Source: Streptomyces capitiformicae (GTDB lineage Bacteria > Actinomycetota > Actinomycetes > Streptomycetales > Streptomycetaceae). From it: DNA of 64,000 nucleotides. Both the position numbers and the translations under genes were made by a program. The DNA is taken from assembly GCF_002214185.1 (NCBI RefSeq), contig NZ_CP022161.1:4525767-4589766 (forward strand), in the 5' to 3' direction. Each line of letters begins with the position of its first letter. The first letter of the stretch is position 1. Shown piece by piece: positions 1 to 8,667 of the stretch. Below the pieces are notes generated by a model that saw nothing but the letters and a program-made list of their open reading frames with translations, ran no database searches and was not told the origin of the DNA.

Positions 1-287
1 AGTTTCTGCTGCTGGAGGGTCTGGGCGTTCTCGTTCGCCGCCTGGACGGCCGCGACGATCAGGTCGGCGAGGGTCTCGGTGTCCTCCGGGTCCACCGCCT
101 TGGGGTCGATCTGCAGGGCGCGCAGTTCGCCGGAGCCGGTGACGGTCGCCTTCACCAGGCCGCCGCCCGCCTGACCCTCGACCTCCGTGTGCGCGAGCTC
201 CTCCTGCGCCCTCGCCAGGTCCTGCTGCATCTTCTGGGCCTGCTGGAGCAGCTGCTGCATGTTGGGCTGGCCACCACCGGGGATCAC
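1..287 (-). CDS. YbaB/EbfC nucleoid-associated protein (partial, C-terminus outside window)
   Basis: The translation begins [17 protein letters not shown] and continues with the YbaB hallmarks: a Gln-rich amphipathic helix, then [15 protein letters not shown] and a [11 protein letters not shown] segment. The family forms small dimeric DNA-binding proteins that coat the nucleoid; the gene normally lies beside recR in a DNA-repair operon. The GTG at 285-287 is chosen because it gives the canonical actinobacterial N-terminus. About 95 residues are present; the usual length is about 110, so only the Gly-rich tail is missing. The next gene is divergent. Confidence 0.93.
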   Translation of the reverse strand, partial: MIPGGGQPNMQQLLQQAQKMQQDLARAQEELAHTEVEGQAGGGLVKATVTGSGELRALQIDPKAVDPEDTETLADLIVAAVQAANENAQTLQQQK

Positions 288-533
288 GATCAGCTCCCTC
301 GCCTCGTCATGAGTCTTGCGGTCGTACAGGGTCGTACGCGGTCTCGTACTTGCGGTCGCCCACGAGCCTACGTGGTCGGCCCCGGCCGTGCTCCGTCACT
401 CTTTCGAGCGAGTCGGCGGGGAATCGTATACCTGATCAAGGGCCCCTTCCAGGGGTAAAAGCGTCGAAAACGGGGTGTTCGCCACCCGTTGGAGGGTAGG
501 AAGGGTCCGGCCGTGACGACAGCGCGTCAGCGC

Positions 534-570
534 CGTGTGTACGCGTGTATGTGCACGTGAGTATGTGCGT
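534..570. other. Alternating purine-pyrimidine tract in intergenic region
   Basis: The 324 bases between the YbaB start (287) and the SLATT gene (612) hold no convincing gene. They contain a strictly alternating pyrimidine-purine run of 26 bases (534-559) followed by a further 10 (561-570), built from GT, CA and CG steps. Such tracts can adopt Z-DNA under supercoiling. A short inverted repeat (CCCCT/AGGGG, 443-455) lies upstream. No clear -35/-10 pair is seen. Confidence 0.5.
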
Positions 571-611
571 CTCGCACTGTCGTCAGCAGCGTCGTCAGTA
601 GGGAGTGCCGG

Positions 612-1382
612 GTGAGCCAGGCGGAGATGCAGCCCGACGGAGTTCCGCAGGACGGGCGCGGTGAGGGGGCCGGGCTGTGGGCGGAGCCGTGGTCGGCGGC
701 GGGCGGGCCGTGGGCGGGTGAGCTGGCCGGGCGGCCGTTTCCGCACGGGGACTGGGGGGCGCCGGCGGAGCGGCTCGACGAGTTGTACCGGTGGGTCGAG
801 CGGGCGGCGCTGGAGACCGTCGCGTGGTATCTCGCGGACCGGGTGTGGAAACGGCTGGGGGCGCGGCTGCTGCGGGTCGGGGCGGCGGCGGGGGCACTGG
901 TCGGGGCCGCGCTGCCGTTGCTCGATCTCACCGGGGTGATCGCCGGCGCGGCTCCCTGGGGGTATCTCGCGCTGTTGTCGTGTGCGACGTGTGTGGCGGT
1001 GGATCGGTTCTTCGGGGTCACGTCCGGGTGGATGAGGGATGTGGCTACGGCGCAGGCGGTGCAGCGGCGGCTTCAGGTGCTGCAGTTCGACTGGGCGTCG
1101 GAGAGTGCGCGGGAGGTGCTCGGGCCGACGGAGGGGACGGCCGGGGAGGCGGCTGAGCGGTGTCTTGGAGTGCTGCGGCGGTTCTGTGAGGACGTGACGG
1201 AGTTGGTGCGGGCGGAGACGGCTGACTGGATGCTGGAGTTCCGGACGGGGGGTGCGCCGCTCGGGATCCAGAGCGGGGCGTCTGTCGGGCGGCCCGAGGG
1301 GGGGTCGGGTGGGCGGTTGTCCATGTTGCCGGGGGCGGCACGGGCGAACATGCCGCGTCAGCGGCCGCCGGAGGCGCGGTGA
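612..1382 (+). CDS. SLATT-domain two-TM membrane protein
   Basis: A 256-residue protein with an amphipathic helix (LDELYRWVERAALETVAWYL, about 55-74), two adjacent membrane segments (about 87-110 and 116-133), then a helical cytoplasmic part (TAQAVQRRLQVLQFDWASE, about 147-165). This is the plan of the SLATT superfamily (SMODS- and SLOG-associating 2TM effector). In conflict systems SLATT proteins are predicted pore-forming effectors; the form beside YbaB in streptomycetes is a stand-alone conserved gene of unknown role. GTG start at 612, preceded by AGGGAG at about 599. The C-terminal 40 residues are Gly/Arg/Pro-rich and look poorly conserved. Family assignment is from sequence character, not a search. 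Confidence 0.75.
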   Translation: MSQAEMQPDGVPQDGRGEGAGLWAEPWSAAGGPWAGELAGRPFPHGDWGAPAERLDELYRWVERAALETVAWYLADRVWKRLGARLLRVGAAAGALVGAALPLLDLTGVIAGAAPWGYLALLSCATCVAVDRFFGVTSGWMRDVATAQAVQRRLQVLQFDWASESAREVLGPTEGTAGEAAERCLGVLRRFCEDVTELVRAETADWMLEFRTGGAPLGIQSGASVGRPEGGSGGRLSMLPGAARANMPRQRPPEAR

Positions 1383-1398
1383 CCCTGCCGGGGGCGTC

Positions 1399-1502
1399 TC
1401 GGGTTTTTCTCGCCCCCGCCGCCCCTACCCGTCCCTCCCCCACTCTCGGCTTCGCTCGAGCGGGGGGACCCCCGTCCAGGGGCTGCGCACCCTTCGACCC
1501 CG
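1399..1502. repeat. Mosaic intergenic repeat (copy 1)
   Basis: Downstream of the SLATT gene. The stretch TCTCGCCCCCGCCGCCCCTA (from 1408) recurs exactly at about 21498, and the later GGGGCTGC...CCCTTCGACCCC part also recurs at about 21530. Embedded in it (1437-1471) is a separate hairpin repeat, CCCCCACTCTCGGCTTCGCT followed by CGAGCGGGGGG, which recurs at 43.5-43.9 kb. A third module (TCGCGCAGTTCCCCGCGCCC, about 1564-1583) resembles one near 6820. These look like composite dispersed intergenic elements. Confidence 0.7.
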
Positions 1503-1600
1503 CTACGCCTGAGAGCTCGGGGGGGGGCGGTTTGCATGGCGGGTGCGGGTGATTCGTGGCTTGTCGCGCAGTTCCCCGCGCCCCTAAAGGGGCGCGAACC

Positions 1601-3175
1601 TCAACCCCTCTCGTCGTTCCGCGCCCTCTCGTCGCACAGCCTCGCCCCCGTCGCCGTCTCGCACGGTACGTGCCCGTGGCGGCGGATCACGCTCTGGGCG
1701 GTGCCTCGGCGGATGTGGGCGAGGAAGCTGTCGGCGAGGGAGTTGGCGGGTGGGCGGCGGTAGGTGTAGGCGTACTCGGCGCCGTAGTAGGGGTAGGTGT
1801 CGTCGCCCTTTTCCAGGGTCTCGACGGAGGCCTCGTGGCCGTCGAGGGCGAGGGCGTGCAGGCCCGCGCGGCTGGTGGCGAGGGTGAGTTCGCTGTAGCC
1901 GATGGCGCCGGGGGTGTCGGCGACCTTGGCCAGGACCTGTTCCGTGGAGTCGAGTTCGCAGCGGGTGACGGAGGCGGCCGACAGGTCGTCGCGGCGGCAG
2001 TCGAGCGAGGTGCTGGCCACCTGTTCCCAGCCGTCCAGCACGGTCCGCTGGAAGACCTGGCGGGTGCCGGAGTCGGCGTCGCGGCTGACAAGCACGACGG
2101 GGATGTCGGGGAGGGACGCGTCGAGCTGTCGCCAGCGGGTGATCTCGCCCCGGTAGATACGGCGTACGTCGTCGAGGGTCAGGCTCGCGCCGCGTGGCCG
2201 GATGCCGTCGTTGACGACCAGGGTGAAGACGGAGAGCGCCACCCGGTGGCCGACCAGTTCGGGGTCGGCGCTCGTGCTCGGGCCGTCGGAGAACGCGATG
2301 ACGGCCGGGGAGCCCTTCTTCGCCTGGGCGGCGCCCAGGGCGGCGAGTTCGCCCACGCCCGCCGAACTGCCCCGCGCGTCCACCTTGATCTCGGCGCCCG
2401 CGCAGTCCTTCTCGTACTCCTCCGCGAGTCCGCGCAGCACCGGTGCGAACGCGGTCGACCCGGTCAGCGTCAGCTCGCCCGTCGCGCACTCGATGGGCGG
2501 CGGGGTGTCGACCCGGACGACGATGATCGCGGCCAGGGCGATCACGCAGAGCGTGAGCAGCACGGTGATGAGGCGGGCCGCGCGGCTGAACAGCGGCGGC
2601 TTCTCGTCGGGGGTCGCGCTGCGGTTGGGGTGGACCTCGCCGTCGAGGATGCCGCCGATGAGCCGTATCGGGCTGTCGACGTCACCGCCGGAGAGGAGGA
2701 CGAGCAGCTTGAAGTGGTCGCCGCGGTTGAGCGGGACGCGGGGGATGCGGAGCACGCCGTCGCGGTAGCCGAAGCCGGCGGACGGGGTGAAGTGGTCCAT
2801 CAGATGGTCGGTGCCGGGTGGCTGGGTGACGGACACGCCTCGGATGACGCGGCCGCTGAACACGGCGGTAAGGCCGTGGAGTTCACGCCCCGTGTAGTCG
2901 TTGTCGGCGATGCTCTGCGAACCGTCGTTCTCGACGCGCAGCAGCACCAGCGTCGCGTCGGCCATGTCCGGGCCCTCGTCGAACAGCCCGAGTCTGACGT
3001 TGGCGCGCCCCGAACGCACGTCGTGGCCTATCGGGTTGTCCATCTGCACGCGGTAGCCGATCCGCTTGCGACGCGGCACCCGGCGCTCGTACCAGACCAT
3101 CATCGCGGACGCCACGACACCGACCACGGCGGTCCCGACCGCCACCACGTTCTCCGCGCTCAGCCACTCCTGCAC
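1601..3175 (-). CDS. Membrane-anchored PstS-like substrate-binding protein
   Basis: 524 residues. An N-terminal membrane segment (about 9-29) precedes a soluble region of about 170 residues, then a second membrane segment (about 203-221, ITVLLTLCVIALAAIIVV) and a C-terminal periplasmic-binding-protein domain from about 232. The last has the phosphate-binding signature pieces LTGSTAFAPVL and DADSGTRQVFQ (compare SGT in PstS). Unlike PstS it is not a lipoprotein and has no ABC genes next to it, so a sensing or scavenging role is more likely than classical transport (inference). The GTG at 3173-3175 is preferred because GGGGAG lies 7 bases upstream; an in-frame GTG at 3199 is possible. The next gene in the same direction is the Ser/Thr kinase. 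Confidence 0.75.
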   Translation of the reverse strand: MQEWLSAENVVAVGTAVVGVVASAMMVWYERRVPRRKRIGYRVQMDNPIGHDVRSGRANVRLGLFDEGPDMADATLVLLRVENDGSQSIADNDYTGRELHGLTAVFSGRVIRGVSVTQPPGTDHLMDHFTPSAGFGYRDGVLRIPRVPLNRGDHFKLLVLLSGGDVDSPIRLIGGILDGEVHPNRSATPDEKPPLFSRAARLITVLLTLCVIALAAIIVVRVDTPPPIECATGELTLTGSTAFAPVLRGLAEEYEKDCAGAEIKVDARGSSAGVGELAALGAAQAKKGSPAVIAFSDGPSTSADPELVGHRVALSVFTLVVNDGIRPRGASLTLDDVRRIYRGEITRWRQLDASLPDIPVVLVSRDADSGTRQVFQRTVLDGWEQVASTSLDCRRDDLSAASVTRCELDSTEQVLAKVADTPGAIGYSELTLATSRAGLHALALDGHEASVETLEKGDDTYPYYGAEYAYTYRRPPANSLADSFLAHIRRGTAQSVIRRHGHVPCETATGARLCDERARNDERG

Positions 3176-3326
3176 ACTGACCACTCCCCCGAGCCTCACA
3201 CTGCGCAGTCAAGCGGATACACGGTACGGCGCCAGGGGGGGACATTCCGGACACGACGCCGGAAGTTCAGCGGGAGTTCAGTCGGCTTCGGGGCCTGCGG
3301 ATCAGCCGACCTTTTCGCCCCTCCGC

Positions 3327-5438
3327 TCAGTCGGCCTTGGTGTACGTCAGCGACTTGCCCGTCGTGTCGACGCGGCGCAGGGTTCCGTCGGGCAGGAGGG
3401 TGACCGTGGTGGCGGCGCCCGGGGTGCAGGAGGCGGCCGGTTCGCCGACGGTGACGGTCGAGGGGCCGATCCGGAGGGGGCCGCCGTCGGCCGGTTCCGC
3501 CGTCAGCGCCGCCTCGAACACGCAGTGGTAGGTGCCGCCCCCTTCGAGCGGCCCGTCGGCCGTGAGGGAGAGCACGGTGTCGCCGACCTCGCCCTGCTGG
3601 ATGACGAGTTCACGGGTGTCCGCGGCGGCGGAGCCGTCCACGGTGGCGTTCCAGGTGCCGAGGAACCCCTCGGGGATCGCGCCCGCGCCGGGGGACTCGG
3701 TGGTGGGGTCCGGTGAGGTCGCCGGGTCGGACGGCTGCGGGGTCGTGGGGCCGGGGGTCTCGGGCGCGCTGGTCGCCGGCCCGTTCTTCGCGTCGTCCGC
3801 CGTGCCGCCGTTCTCACCCTGCTTCATCAGCGCGTACACCGAACCGCCCGCGCCGAGCGCCACGACCAGGGCGACGATGACGAGGAGGACGGTGGAGCGG
3901 TTGTTTCCGCGCGGGGGTTCGGGCTGAGCGCCGGGGACGTATACGGGGGCCGCTCCGTACGGCAAGGTCGAGCTGGGGCCGGGAGCGACTCCGGGCGCCT
4001 GGTCGTACGGCGCCTGACCGTACGGGCCCTGCGGCGCGCCCTGCGGATAGCCGTAACCGGCGGGGGGCTGGGGGAGTTGCTGCGGATGCTGCTGCGGGAA
4101 GCCGTACCCTGCGGGCCCGGGCGGGGCGGGTGGTGGCGGCGGGGAGTCCGCCCCCGCGATCTGCGTCGGCGCCCGGTCCAGCGGCGCCCCGCCGCCCGGC
4201 GGCAGTACGACTCCGCCATCGGGCGCGGCGGCGGCATGCTCGGGCGGGGCCTCCGGGCCGGTGTACGGCGACGGGTGCCCGGCGTACGGGGAGGCGGGGG
4301 CGCCGGGCGGGTACGCGGGCGGGGCCGACGGCGCGGCCGGGGCCCCGGCCGGAGTCGAGGGCGCGCCGGAGACCGGCCGCTTGGTGAGGTCGGGCGCCCC
4401 CGCCTGATCGGCCCCCGCCCGACCGCCCTCGGCCGGGCCTCCCGAAGCCGCCACGGCGGCCGGAGGCACAGCCGCACCCTCCGGCCTGCCCTCCCCTCCC
4501 GCCGCTCCCCCCGTCTCCTCCGGATCCTCCGTGTCGAGCAACCGCACCGCATGGCGCCCGAGTTGGGCCACCAGGGAGCTGGGCAGCCAGGGGTCGCGCG
4601 AGCGCCCCGCGAAGACCGTGTCCTCGGCTCCGGTCCGCTGCAGGATCTGCCCCAGCGTCGGCCGGGCGGCGGGGTCCTTGCGCAGACAGTCCCGTACGAG
4701 GTCGGCGATCCCCTCCGGCAGTCCCGTCAGGTCGGGTTCCTCCTGCGCGATGCGGAACATCAGCGCGTGCACACCGGAGTTGGCGGCGCCGAAGGGGAGG
4801 TTGCCGGTGGCGGCGTACGCGAGGATCGAGCCAAGACAGAAGACGTCGCACGCCGGGGTGATCCGGTCGCCCCGCACCTGCTCGGGGGCCATGAAGCCGG
4901 GCGAGCCGACGATCGCGCCGGTGCGGGTGAGCCCGCCGTCCGTGACGGTCTCCAGCGCCCGCACGATGCCGAAGTCGATGACGCGCGGCCCGTCGATGGT
5001 CACCAGCACATTGGACGGCTTGAGGTCGCGGTGGATGAGCCCGGCGGCGTGGATGTCCTCCAGCGCGTGGGCGAGCCCGGCGGCGAGGATCCGTACCGAC
5101 CGCTCGGGCAGCGCACCGTGGTCCCGCCCGACCACGGCCTGGAGGGAAGGCCCGGCGACGTAACCGGTGGCCACCCACGGGATGCCGGCCTCGGTGTCCG
5201 CGTCCAGCACCGGCGCCGTCCAGTACCCGCCCACCTGCCGCGCGGCCTGCACCTCCTGCCGGAACCGGGCCCGGAACTCCTCCTGCTCGGCCAGTTCCTG
5301 CCGTACGAGCTTGACGGCGACGGTACGGCCGCGGTCGGACCGGGCCAGATACACGTTCCCCATCCCGCCGGCACCCAGCCGCGCGAGCAGCCGGTACGCC
5401 CCGATGCGCTGTGGATCCCCCGGCCCGAGCTTCTCCAT
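3327..5438 (-). CDS. PASTA-less Ser/Thr protein kinase with single TM and extracellular domain
   Basis: 703 residues. An N-terminal Hanks-type kinase: Gly-loop LGAGGMG (21-27), Lys43 in AVKLV, HRDLKPSN (136-143), DFG (155-157) and APE (184-186), all catalytic residues intact. It is followed by about 230 residues of Pro/Gly/Ala-rich linker with many PYG/PPAG motifs, a TM helix (about 515-537, TVLLVIVALVVALGAGG) and an extracellular domain of about 165 residues with two cysteines. The domain has no PASTA repeats; it probably senses an unknown extracellular cue. The ATG at 5436-5438 is used because it gives the usual start 12 residues before the kinase fold; an upstream GTG at 5480 adds 14 residues. 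Confidence 0.92.
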   Translation of the reverse strand: MEKLGPGDPQRIGAYRLLARLGAGGMGNVYLARSDRGRTVAVKLVRQELAEQEEFRARFRQEVQAARQVGGYWTAPVLDADTEAGIPWVATGYVAGPSLQAVVGRDHGALPERSVRILAAGLAHALEDIHAAGLIHRDLKPSNVLVTIDGPRVIDFGIVRALETVTDGGLTRTGAIVGSPGFMAPEQVRGDRITPACDVFCLGSILAYAATGNLPFGAANSGVHALMFRIAQEEPDLTGLPEGIADLVRDCLRKDPAARPTLGQILQRTGAEDTVFAGRSRDPWLPSSLVAQLGRHAVRLLDTEDPEETGGAAGGEGRPEGAAVPPAAVAASGGPAEGGRAGADQAGAPDLTKRPVSGAPSTPAGAPAAPSAPPAYPPGAPASPYAGHPSPYTGPEAPPEHAAAAPDGGVVLPPGGGAPLDRAPTQIAGADSPPPPPAPPGPAGYGFPQQHPQQLPQPPAGYGYPQGAPQGPYGQAPYDQAPGVAPGPSSTLPYGAAPVYVPGAQPEPPRGNNRSTVLLVIVALVVALGAGGSVYALMKQGENGGTADDAKNGPATSAPETPGPTTPQPSDPATSPDPTTESPGAGAIPEGFLGTWNATVDGSAAADTRELVIQQGEVGDTVLSLTADGPLEGGGTYHCVFEAALTAEPADGGPLRIGPSTVTVGEPAASCTPGAATTVTLLPDGTLRRVDTTGKSLTYTKAD

Positions 5439-5543
5439 GGCCGCCGTCCCCCGTCTTCCCGTACTCTCCCCCACTTGCACGCACTTGCGTGCACAACGGA
5501 CTGATCGTAGTGCGGCTCCACGGGGAGGAGGGTGGAGCGGTGT

Positions 5544-6080
5544 CTACGGTTCCGTAACAGCGGCCGGGGGCGTCGGCCCCGACTCGGACGGCTGCGCGAA
5601 CTCGTCCTCGGACGGCTGCGCGAACTCGTCCTCGGACGGCTGCGCGAGGTCGTCCAGCACCGCCGACAGCCGCTCCAGCACGCGTACGGTCTCCGCGAAG
5701 CCCTCCTCCCCCAGCGCCGCCGCGAGGCGGTCGGCGAGGGCCGCGTGGCCGGGGTCGATCCGGGCGATCGCGGCACGGCCGTCGGGGGTGGGGGTGAGGA
5801 GCTTGGCACGGCGGTGGGCCGGGTTCGGGACGTACTCGGCGAGCCCGCGCTCGACGAGGAGGTCGGCCACGCGCTGCACGCTCTGCCGGGTGATCCCCAT
5901 GACCCGGGCGACCCCGGAGACGGACAGCGGCTCCCTCAGCACCGCGCCGAGGACCTGCCACCAGGCGGCGGTCAGCCCGGCCGGCCGCGCCAACTCATCG
6001 GCCACGGAGAGGAACTGGCCGTTGAGGCGGAAGACCCCGAGCGCGGTGCGGCTGAGCAGGTCCTGCCGCTCTTCGCTCAC
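5544..6080 (-). CDS. MarR-family transcriptional regulator with tandem-repeat tail
   Basis: 178 residues with the MarR winged-helix layout: LTAAWWQVLGAVLREPLSVSGVARVMGITRQSVQRVADLL (about 36-75) is the helix-turn-helix, followed by the wing and dimer helices. The C-terminus carries three copies of an AQPSEDEF-type octapeptide encoded by a 24-bp tandem repeat, unusual for MarR. The GTG start overlaps the stop of the upstream DJ-1/PfpI gene (6077-6080), so the two are translationally coupled. It probably autoregulates the pair through the inverted repeat at 6744-6782; DJ-1-like partners suggest a reactive aldehyde or oxidant inducer (inference). Confidence 0.9.
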   Translation of the reverse strand: MSEERQDLLSRTALGVFRLNGQFLSVADELARPAGLTAAWWQVLGAVLREPLSVSGVARVMGITRQSVQRVADLLVERGLAEYVPNPAHRRAKLLTPTPDGRAAIARIDPGHAALADRLAAALGEEGFAETVRVLERLSAVLDDLAQPSEDEFAQPSEDEFAQPSESGPTPPAAVTEP

Positions 6081-6709
6081 CTGGCCGCCCCTTCCAGTAC
6101 GGCGTACGCCTCCGGGTCCGAGTCGTGGAACAGGCGGTACCAGGCGTCGAGGACCTCGCCCTCGTAGACCCCGAGGAGCCGGAAGACCTCGCGGGCGAAG
6201 GCGACGGGTTCCGTGGGACCGGCGGTGACGAGAAGGCCGGCTTTGTCGGTCACGGCGTCCGCGTCCACGTACCGCTCGCCGCCCCGGTAGCCGGTGGCCG
6301 CCAGATAGAAGGAGACCGCGCTGGTGTGGTCGCGGTCGTCCAGCAGCCCCTCCCGGGCGAGCCCGGCGGTGGCTCCGCAGATCGCGGCCACGGGCACACC
6401 GGCGTCGAGAAAGTCGCGCGCCTTGCGGGCGAAGGGGGCCAGGTCGTCGCCGGCGTCCCAGAGGTCGGCACCGGTGAGGATCAGCAGCGAGCTGTCCTCG
6501 GGCCGAAGGTCCGCGAGGGCGAGGTCGGGCTGGATACGTACGCCGGCGAGGGTCCGCACGGACGCCGGGCTCGGCGCGACCGTACGGATCTCATACCCGG
6601 CGCGGGCCAGCCAGGCGGTGGTGTGCCCGGTCTCCCAGTCGGCGTAGGTGTCGTAGACGGCGAGGTGGACGGGCTTGCGACCGTCGTTCATGACGTTCAT
6701 GACGTTCAT
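6077..6709 (-). CDS. DJ-1/PfpI family protein (glutamine-amidotransferase-like)
   Basis: 210 residues. The fold is recognisable from the N-terminal strand VHLAVYDTYADWE, the segment SLLILTGADLW, and the nucleophile elbow VPVAAICGATAGLA with the reactive cysteine. The family covers glyoxalase III, deglycase-like and chaperone proteins; the activity of this one is not predictable. The start sits in three tandem 9-bp repeats encoding MNVMNVMN (6683-6709), so three in-frame ATGs exist; the first (6707-6709) is chosen because AGGAGG lies 4-5 bases upstream. First gene of a two-gene operon with the MarR regulator. Confidence 0.88.
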   Translation of the reverse strand: MNVMNVMNDGRKPVHLAVYDTYADWETGHTTAWLARAGYEIRTVAPSPASVRTLAGVRIQPDLALADLRPEDSSLLILTGADLWDAGDDLAPFARKARDFLDAGVPVAAICGATAGLAREGLLDDRDHTSAVSFYLAATGYRGGERYVDADAVTDKAGLLVTAGPTEPVAFAREVFRLLGVYEGEVLDAWYRLFHDSDPEAYAVLEGAAR

Positions 6710-6743
6710 GACTCCTCCTGAGCTGCGTTCCCTGGAGCCCTCT

Positions 6744-6782
6744 ATTGACAGTATGCTGCCACTTCGCCAGCATGCTGTCAAT
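6744..6782. promoter_or_regulatory. Inverted-repeat operator upstream of DJ-1/marR operon
   Basis: Arms of 15 bases (6744-6758 and 6768-6782) are complementary at all but one position, separated by 9 bases. Each arm also contains a near-palindromic decamer, CAGTATGCTG at 6749 and CAGCATGCTG at 6768 (the latter perfect), 19 bases apart. This suggests two regulator-dimer sites. It lies 35 bases upstream of the DJ-1 start and 199 bases from the divergent aminotransferase. TTGACA on either strand overlaps the arm ends, fitting repression by promoter occlusion. The MarR protein of the operon is the likely ligand (inference). Confidence 0.7.
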
Positions 6783-6818
6783 TGCAGCGGCCGGACGTTC
6801 CTCGCCCCCGCGGCCGTT

Positions 6819-6900
6819 GCTCGCGCAGTTCCCCGCCCCCCCCTGGAAGCACGGCCCTGCGGGCCGCTGAAAAGCACGGGCGCAGCCCTTCGCGGGGGCG
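6819..6900. repeat. Mosaic intergenic repeat (copy 2)
   Basis: Contains CTCGCGCAGTTCCCCGCCCC, related to the module at 1564, followed by a GC-rich inverted segment (GCCCTGCGGGC) and GAAAAGCACGGGCGCAGCCC, related to the terminator-like module at 54975. It lies between the DJ-1 operator and the aminotransferase start. Confidence 0.5.
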
Positions 6901-6980
6901 ACACACTGTCGCGTTCACGCCCCGACCGCAGACAGGACGCCGATTCCGGGCCCGCCCCGCGCACCCGTAGCCTCACCCTC

Positions 6981-8336
6981 ATGACTCCTCAGCCGAATCC
7001 CCAGGTCGGAGCCGCGGTGAAGGCGGCGGACCGAGCCCATGTCTTCCACTCCTGGTCCGCGCAGGAACTCATCGACCCGCTCGCCGTCGCCGGCGCGGAG
7101 GGGTCGTACTTCTGGGACTACGACGGCAGGCGCTATCTCGACTTCACCAGTGGCCTCGTCTACACGAACATCGGCTACCAGCACCCGAAGGTCGTCGCCG
7201 CGATCCAGGAGCAGGCGGCGACGATGACGACGTTCGCGCCGGCGTTCGCGGTGGAGGCGCGCTCGGAGGCGGCCCGGCTGATCGCCGAACGGACACCGGG
7301 CGACCTGGACAAGGTCTTCTTCACCAACGGCGGGGCCGACGCGGTCGAGCACGCCGTCCGCATGGCCCGGCTGCACACCGGCCGCCCCAAGGTCCTCTCC
7401 GCGTACCGCTCGTACCACGGCGGCACCCAGCAGGCCGTCAACCTCACCGGCGACCCGCGCCGCTGGGCCTCCGACGCCGGTACGGCCGGAGTCGTGCACT
7501 TCTGGGCGCCCTTCCTCTACCGGTCCCGTTTCTACGCCGAGACGGAGGAACAGGAGTGCGCCCGCGCGCTGGAGCACCTCGAAACGACGATCGCCTTCGA
7601 GGGCCCGTCGACGATCGCCGCGATCATCCTGGAGACGATCCCCGGCACGGCGGGCATCATGGTCCCGCCGCCCGGCTATCTGGCAGGAGTCCGCGCCCTC
7701 TGCGACAAGTACGGCATCGTCTTCGTCCTCGACGAGGTCATGGCGGGCTTCGGCCGGACCGGTGAGTGGTTCGCGGCGGACCTCTTCGACGTGGTCCCCG
7801 ACCTGATGACCTTCGCCAAGGGCGTGAACTCGGGTTACGTCCCGCTGGGTGGCGTCGCGATCTCCGGCGCCATCGCGGAGACGTTCGCCAGGCGACCGTA
7901 CCCCGGCGGCCTGACGTACTCCGGGCACCCCCTGGCCTGCGCCGCCGCCGTGGCGACGATCAACGTGATGGCGGAGGAGGGCGTCGTGCAGAACGCGGCC
8001 GACCTCGGCGCGACGCTCATCGGCCCCACCCTGCGCGAACTCGCCGACCGCCACCCCTGCGTGGGCGAGGTCCGAGGCGTGGGCATGTTCTGGGCCCTGG
8101 ACCTGGTGCAGAACAAGGAGACCCGCGAACCCCTCGTCCCCTACAACGCGTCCGGCGAGTCCAACACCCCCATGCTCGCCTTCGCCACCGCCGCCAAGGC
8201 CGCCGGTCTCTGGCCCTTCATCAACATGAACCGCACCCACGTCGTCCCGCCCTGCAACATCACGGAGGCCGAGGCGAAGGAGGGCTTGGCGGCCCTGGAC
8301 GCGGCGCTGACGGTGGCGGACGAGTACACGCAGTGA
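6981..8336 (+). CDS. Class III PLP-dependent aminotransferase
   Basis: 451 residues, a full-length class III (omega-amino acid) aminotransferase. The PLP-binding lysine is Lys280 in [14 protein letters not shown], the cofactor aspartate is Asp251 in [16 protein letters not shown], and the [13 protein letters not shown] (113-125) and AYRSYHGGT (141-149) loops are typical. The closest functional names are beta-alanine- or omega-amino-acid-pyruvate aminotransferase; the substrate cannot be read from sequence. The ATG at 6981 starts directly before [10 protein letters not shown]. It stands alone; the DJ-1/marR pair is divergent. Confidence 0.92.
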   Translation: MTPQPNPQVGAAVKAADRAHVFHSWSAQELIDPLAVAGAEGSYFWDYDGRRYLDFTSGLVYTNIGYQHPKVVAAIQEQAATMTTFAPAFAVEARSEAARLIAERTPGDLDKVFFTNGGADAVEHAVRMARLHTGRPKVLSAYRSYHGGTQQAVNLTGDPRRWASDAGTAGVVHFWAPFLYRSRFYAETEEQECARALEHLETTIAFEGPSTIAAIILETIPGTAGIMVPPPGYLAGVRALCDKYGIVFVLDEVMAGFGRTGEWFAADLFDVVPDLMTFAKGVNSGYVPLGGVAISGAIAETFARRPYPGGLTYSGHPLACAAAVATINVMAEEGVVQNAADLGATLIGPTLRELADRHPCVGEVRGVGMFWALDLVQNKETREPLVPYNASGESNTPMLAFATAAKAAGLWPFINMNRTHVVPPCNITEAEAKEGLAALDAALTVADEYTQ

Positions 8337-8667
8337 GGGGAGGGGCCCGGCAGCCCCTTGGACGGGCGGGGCCCATAAGCCCTCGGTCATCGGCAGTTCC
8401 GTCTCGAAGATACGGCTCGACACTCCCCGTTCGAGGCGCACGGACGAGACGCAGCTGCCAATCGCCCGCCCGCGGACGGGCCGGCGGGCCCGGAGCGCGC
8501 AGCTCAGCGGCGACGAGTCCGCAGCCCCTCGGCCGGCAGGACCCCGTAGCCTCTCGGCATCGCGTGCCGCAGGGCCCGCGACCCGCACCCGTCACCAGCA
8601 GCCCTCACCAGCCACCCTCCCCCGAAATTCGTCGCGCGACCCCCGCGAAGCGCCTTACCCTGCCCCG
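8337..8667. other. Intergenic region, no gene seen
   Basis: 331 bases between the aminotransferase and the CPT-like gene. Reading frames here lack coding character. No strong terminator or recognisable RNA was found. Confidence 0.5.

Noticed and set aside
1556..3403. 615-codon frame opposite the PstS-like gene
   Set aside because: Shadow of the real minus-strand gene, Gly/Val/Ala-rich without motifs.
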